Origin: Didymodactylos carnosus
Taxonomy: Eukaryota; Rotifera; Eurotatoria; Philodinida; Philodinidae
DNA length: 22,142 nt
Assembly (NCBI GenBank): GCA_905250885.1
Contig: CAJNOQ010002920.1
Location: forward strand, 1 to 22,142
Reading direction: 5' to 3'
In this document: one piece after another, positions 18,914 through 22,142 of the stretch
How the letters are laid out: every line of letters starts with the position of its first letter
Position numbering within the stretch: the stretch's first letter is position 1
Translations under genes and position numbers: made by a program
The notes under the pieces: generated by a model
The model's input: the letters and a program-made list of their open reading frames with translations, nothing else
The model's database searches: none
What the model was told of the DNA's origin: nothing

Positions 18914-20020
18914 TCATTTTTCAGCGATAAAACGACTAAACAATTTTGGAAGATATTTCATCACTTTGCTCTATCAGAGTGTGTATAAGAAAAAGTTTTG
19001 AAGACTGTAACATATAATGCAAAATCGTTCAATTGAAGATTATAAACGGCGAGTATTTATAAATAAAATCTAGTGAAATTTGATAAATTTAATTTTAATA
19101 GCTGTTTTCATTCATCTACTAAAATAGAGAAAAAAGATTTCGAGTAGAATTCGAATATGGAGCATCCAGGTAGAATTTGGTGATGTTCACAAATAAGAGT
19201 TAGATTTTCATACTTGTTTTAAGAAACTTCATTTAACGATATCACCGTTACTAATCCATATCTTTGTCAGATATTCGTTTGAGTTTATTATTTTATCCAG
19301 GCAATTTTTTCATTGACATATAATTGTTAATGAACACAGTTGATCATTCATCATTAGAATTAATGATGACTTAATATAATAATATCGTTGATCATTCAGA
19401 TATGCACGAAAACAACAATATTTTGTCGATAGTAGGTGAACAATCTCGAATTAGCGAGTGTAGAATATTCATACAATTTTAACATGATATTATCAAGTAT
19501 GTTTTACGAGTTTTTGAGCATTCTATTTTATATCATGACAGATACAACATCATATAATCGAATACTTTCAATTGCCACAAAATGAAAAAGACAGTAACAA
19601 TTGATCGTCATTACGGTGAATATAACCACTTTTTCAATGATACAAATAATACTCTTTCATCTGATCAATAGATCTGTTGACACCGGCTACTAATAAACCT
19701 TGTACTTTTTTACGGGTGCCACGATTCCGATGCTATTTCATTCGATATTATTTCATCTTTTAACAAATTTAGCAGCAAGTTTGTTTCGACCTCAAACCAC
19801 CAAGATCTTTTTGCCTTCGTTTTATTCGTGCAACTCCGCGTAGTCATTTTTAACAAAAAAAAGTTATTATAAAATTATTATTAGTTAATTATTTATCGAT
19901 CTGTAACAGCGAATGCCAGAAAAATTCTTTAGTAAGCAAAACAGAGTTCAGGTTGATTAGTTATTGCAGTTGAGCAGTCATATGCAAGCGCCGCTATCAT
20001 GATCCTTTTTTTGATAGAGG
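18914..20020. other. Intergenic region, no supported gene
   Basis: Very AT-rich sequence without a credible reading frame. The only local structure noted is a perfect 9-bp-stem hairpin at 19348-19369 (TCATCATTA, 4-nt loop, TAATGATGA). Confidence 0.4.
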
Positions 20021-20171
20021 CGGTTAAAGTTAATCGCTATTAAAGATAATCATCTTCCGAACATGATTATTTTTACTCATGATTTTCAAAATAATCGTGA
20101 TTAAAGTAGCGGTAACACTACTAGTTTAATCACGATTATCTTTAATCGTGATTATCTGCGTAGTGTAACCG
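20021..20171. repeat. Small palindromic MITE-like element
   Basis: Begins CGGTTA and ends TAACCG. The body repeats variants of ATAATCGTGATTAAAG in both orientations. The right part, 20109-20171, is a strong hairpin: CGGTAACACTAC at 20110-20121 pairs with GTAGTGTAACCG at 20160-20171, and inside it AATCACGATTA pairs with TAATCGTGATT. No coding capacity and no clear target duplication. Confidence 0.55.
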
Positions 20172-21001
20172 TAGTTTAAAAGCTAAATGGCTAGTCATTA
20201 CTTAAAAATACAAGTGAGATTATTGAATATTCAAAAATATGTAGAGTATTGACGTTTGATAAAACGTAGTAGCTAATTGGTAGAAAAACAGATAACTAGG
20301 GTTTCCAACAGTATTGGATTTGACACATACAAAAATATTGCCTGTAAATGTTGAACACGACACTGTTAATGTCAACTTCTTTCACAATCCGTTTTCTATA
20401 ACAGTCTATAATCATCCCGATGTGCCGAGGCCTGAATTTAGGCAAGGGGTGTGTGTGCAATCTGCCGAAAATAAAAGTTTTTCGTTTCCTCGCAGCGGAA
20501 CTAAAAAAATTTTTTTTTCTTCACTGCCTATTCAGGTCCCTGTCGATATGATATCTATTTTCACTATTTGGACAGTTTTTTCGCTGTTAATTTGAGGCGC
20601 GTATGTATAATTATATCCAGACAAATATTCACAACGTAAAGTTTTTTAAATTTTTTATGTGAACATAGAGGGAGTTTAAACGTCTTTCAAGCAATTTGAA
20701 TTGGTTTTGAGTGAAATATGGTGTTTTTGAAGTTTTTCTCACGTAATAATGATAATCGCAGATTTTTATATTGTGTTAAATATTTCTTAGAATAAATAAA
20801 TAAATAAATATTTCTTTTGTATTTTTGAAATACATACTGCAATAATTATTTCTTTTCTAATATAAGAACAGTAGTTTAATTTTCTACAAATTTTTGCGTT
20901 CTTATCTTCTTATTTTGCTTTGTAATCATTAATACTTTTTTCATCATTATACTTTTTTTATATATTTATGTTTTAGAATATAGTTTCATTTCATCCCAAA
21001 G
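20172..21001. other. Intergenic region upstream of the cupin gene
   Basis: The 93-codon open stretch at 20314-20595 starts with TTG and has no recognisable motif; it is not called. The region includes a simple AATA repeat at 20791-20810 and becomes strongly T-rich just before the cupin start codon. Confidence 0.4.
20791..20810. repeat. AATA tetranucleotide microsatellite
   Basis: Five perfect tandem AATA units. No functional inference. Confidence 0.9.
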
Positions 21002-21775
21002 ATGCAGTTACGTTCTGATTTAAATGTTCCATATGTTATTAATTCAAATAAAATTGAATATATCGATTCACCCACAAACGGTGTTCAACGACGTATGCTT
21101 GATCGAATAGGAGATGAAGTAGCACGTGCAACAACAATTGTTAAATTTGCTCCAAATAAATCATTTCCTCATCATAAACATGGTGGTGGGGAAGAATTTT
21201 TAATATTGGATGGAGTGTTTTCAGATGAAATCAGCGGTGATCATTCAAAATATACCTATTGTCGACATGGTATAGATACTGAACATCATCCATGGACAAA
21301 GGATGGTTGCGTATTGTTGGTAAAATTAAGACAAATGAACGATAGAGATGAGAAAGATATTACATTTATTGATGGACAAAATGCAACATCATGGAGAGTA
21401 GATGAAGAAATTCAAGGACGTTCAAGATTAGATTTATTTTCAAGTGAGAAAACAGGTGAAACTGTTTGGATGGAAAAATGGGAACCAAAAACACAATTTA
21501 AATGGACAGTAGGAGAGGGTGGAGAAGAATTGTTCATTTTAGAAGGAGATATGAATTTTTCAAGTCAAGAACAAAAAGAGAACAGTAATAACAATACTAT
21601 TCATTCAGATGAAAATACACCAAATCTTGATGTTAATAATAATTGTTGTATCGCTAATTACTGGATACGTCGACCAATATCATGGAAAGGAAGAGAATTC
21701 AATGTATGGACAGAGAATGGATGTAGAATATTTGTAAAAACCGGACATTTGGCAATGAAGTTAGATATTCATTAG
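21002..21775 (+). CDS. ChrR-type double cupin protein, probably of bacterial origin
   Basis: Intronless 257-residue protein of the ChrR-like cupin family (the metal-binding cupin of the bacterial anti-sigma factor ChrR, also found as stand-alone proteins). The first cupin half (about 15-115) has RMLDRIGDEVARATTIVKF, then H58 and H60 with E64 in HKHGGGEEF, and H95 in HHPWTKDGC. These four match the metal ligands of ChrR. GVFSDE and VKLRQM are typical of the family. The second half (about 155-250) keeps the fold motifs GEGGEELFILEGD and ENGCRIFVKTGHL but lacks the His ligands, as usual for the degenerate second domain. Residues 187-217 are an Asn/Ser/Glu-rich insertion absent from typical bacterial relatives. 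The start is the first ATG and opens the conserved frame. No ChrR zinc-binding anti-sigma domain is present, so a sigma-factor role is unlikely. Exact activity unknown. Confidence 0.9.
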   Translation: MQLRSDLNVPYVINSNKIEYIDSPTNGVQRRMLDRIGDEVARATTIVKFAPNKSFPHHKHGGGEEFLILDGVFSDEISGDHSKYTYCRHGIDTEHHPWTKDGCVLLVKLRQMNDRDEKDITFIDGQNATSWRVDEEIQGRSRLDLFSSEKTGETVWMEKWEPKTQFKWTVGEGGEELFILEGDMNFSSQEQKENSNNNTIHSDENTPNLDVNNNCCIANYWIRRPISWKGREFNVWTENGCRIFVKTGHLAMKLDIH

Positions 21776-21820
21776 CCTTTTACATCATAGCTATCCGTTT
21801 TTCATTATTTATTTCTTTTA

Positions 21821-21826
21821 AATAAA
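21821..21826 (+). promoter_or_regulatory. Probable polyadenylation signal of the cupin gene
   Basis: AATAAA 46 nt after the cupin stop codon, in an otherwise unremarkable T-rich 3' flank. The position is typical for a short eukaryotic 3' UTR. Confidence 0.5.
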
Positions 21827-22142
21827 CAAAATCATACGTTAGTAAAATGTACAAAATGTTTACTAGGTACTGAATAATACAGCGTGATCTATTCTGAAGT
21901 AGAAGAATTGAACAGGAGAAGCTGAGTAAAAATGATTTTTTTGACATCTCACGAGGGAACCTCCTGAGGTGCTAAAAACCTTTTTGAGTGGGACTATTTT
22001 TAAAATTTAGACCCACATGGACTATGAAGAATCCCAACTTGGTTCGTGCGCAATCAGCTTTGTTGCTGAGATATCGAATTTTTACTCGAATTTTCCCCAT
22101 AGGACCTGGATTTCAAGCAAAATTGGAGTTTTGAATTTCATG
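21827..22142. other. 3' flank to the window edge, no supported gene
   Basis: No open frame with family signal. The last 150 bp is less AT-rich and has the look of a dispersed repeat (GAGATATCGAATTTT, CCCCATAGGACCTGG), with only a vague inverted resemblance to 18430-18460; not resolved. Confidence 0.3.

Noticed and set aside
20266..20310. TAGCTAATTGGTAG resembling a tRNA D-arm.
   Set aside because: No matching acceptor stem, anticodon arm or T-arm follows at the required spacing.
20314..20595. 93-codon plus-strand open stretch.
   Set aside because: It starts with TTG, has no motif or splice context, and its composition follows base content.

Overview
The window looks like a compact, AT-rich metazoan nuclear genome, most probably a bdelloid rotifer (Adineta/Rotaria-like). 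The evidence is animal-type genes (leukotriene A4 hydrolase, mitochondrial ribosomal protein L1), many 55-120 nt GT-AG introns, an intronless bacterial-type ChrR cupin gene of the sort bdelloids acquire by horizontal transfer, a coiled-coil/beta-propeller protein resembling families expanded in rotifers, and a high density of small DNA-transposon derivatives. The assignment to bdelloids is an inference. No ribosomal RNA, tRNA, CRISPR array or telomeric repeat was seen.

Layout. 736-2221 (+): a coiled-coil plus beta-propeller protein whose middle (about 1325-1605) does not keep a frame. 2222-5031: no supported gene. 5032-7804 (-): a three-exon leukotriene A4 hydrolase/aminopeptidase, with all catalytic residues present and a 500-bp hAT-type MITE in intron 2. 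9031-9169: a small inverted-repeat element. 9299-10779: a defective hAT transposon with a perfect 8-bp target duplication, carrying only the C-terminal end of a transposase plus a 75-bp palindrome and a cluster of 16-bp palindromic repeats. 11810-12966 (+): a seven-exon short-chain dehydrogenase/reductase of a subfamily lacking the usual catalytic Ser/Tyr, flanked by a direct dispersed repeat. 14669-15003: a second hAT-type MITE with target duplication. 15167-17064 (+): nine-exon mitochondrial ribosomal protein uL1m (MRPL1), with another MITE that accounts almost exactly for the length of its one long intron. 17948-18913: a probable non-autonomous element beginning with a 296-bp near-complete palindrome. 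20021-20171: a small palindromic element. 21002-21775 (+): an intronless ChrR-type cupin with a low-complexity insertion.

The five protein genes have unrelated roles (unknown propeller protein, peptidase/eicosanoid enzyme, SDR oxidoreductase, mitochondrial translation, metal-binding cupin) and do not form an operon or an evident pathway. The common thread is repeated invasion by short terminal-inverted-repeat elements into introns and intergenic spaces. I found no convincing new multi-gene system. The most curious structure is the internal architecture of the defective hAT element. Splice sites were assigned by eye from GT/AG signals, frame continuity and family conservation; the propeller gene model is the only one left unresolved.
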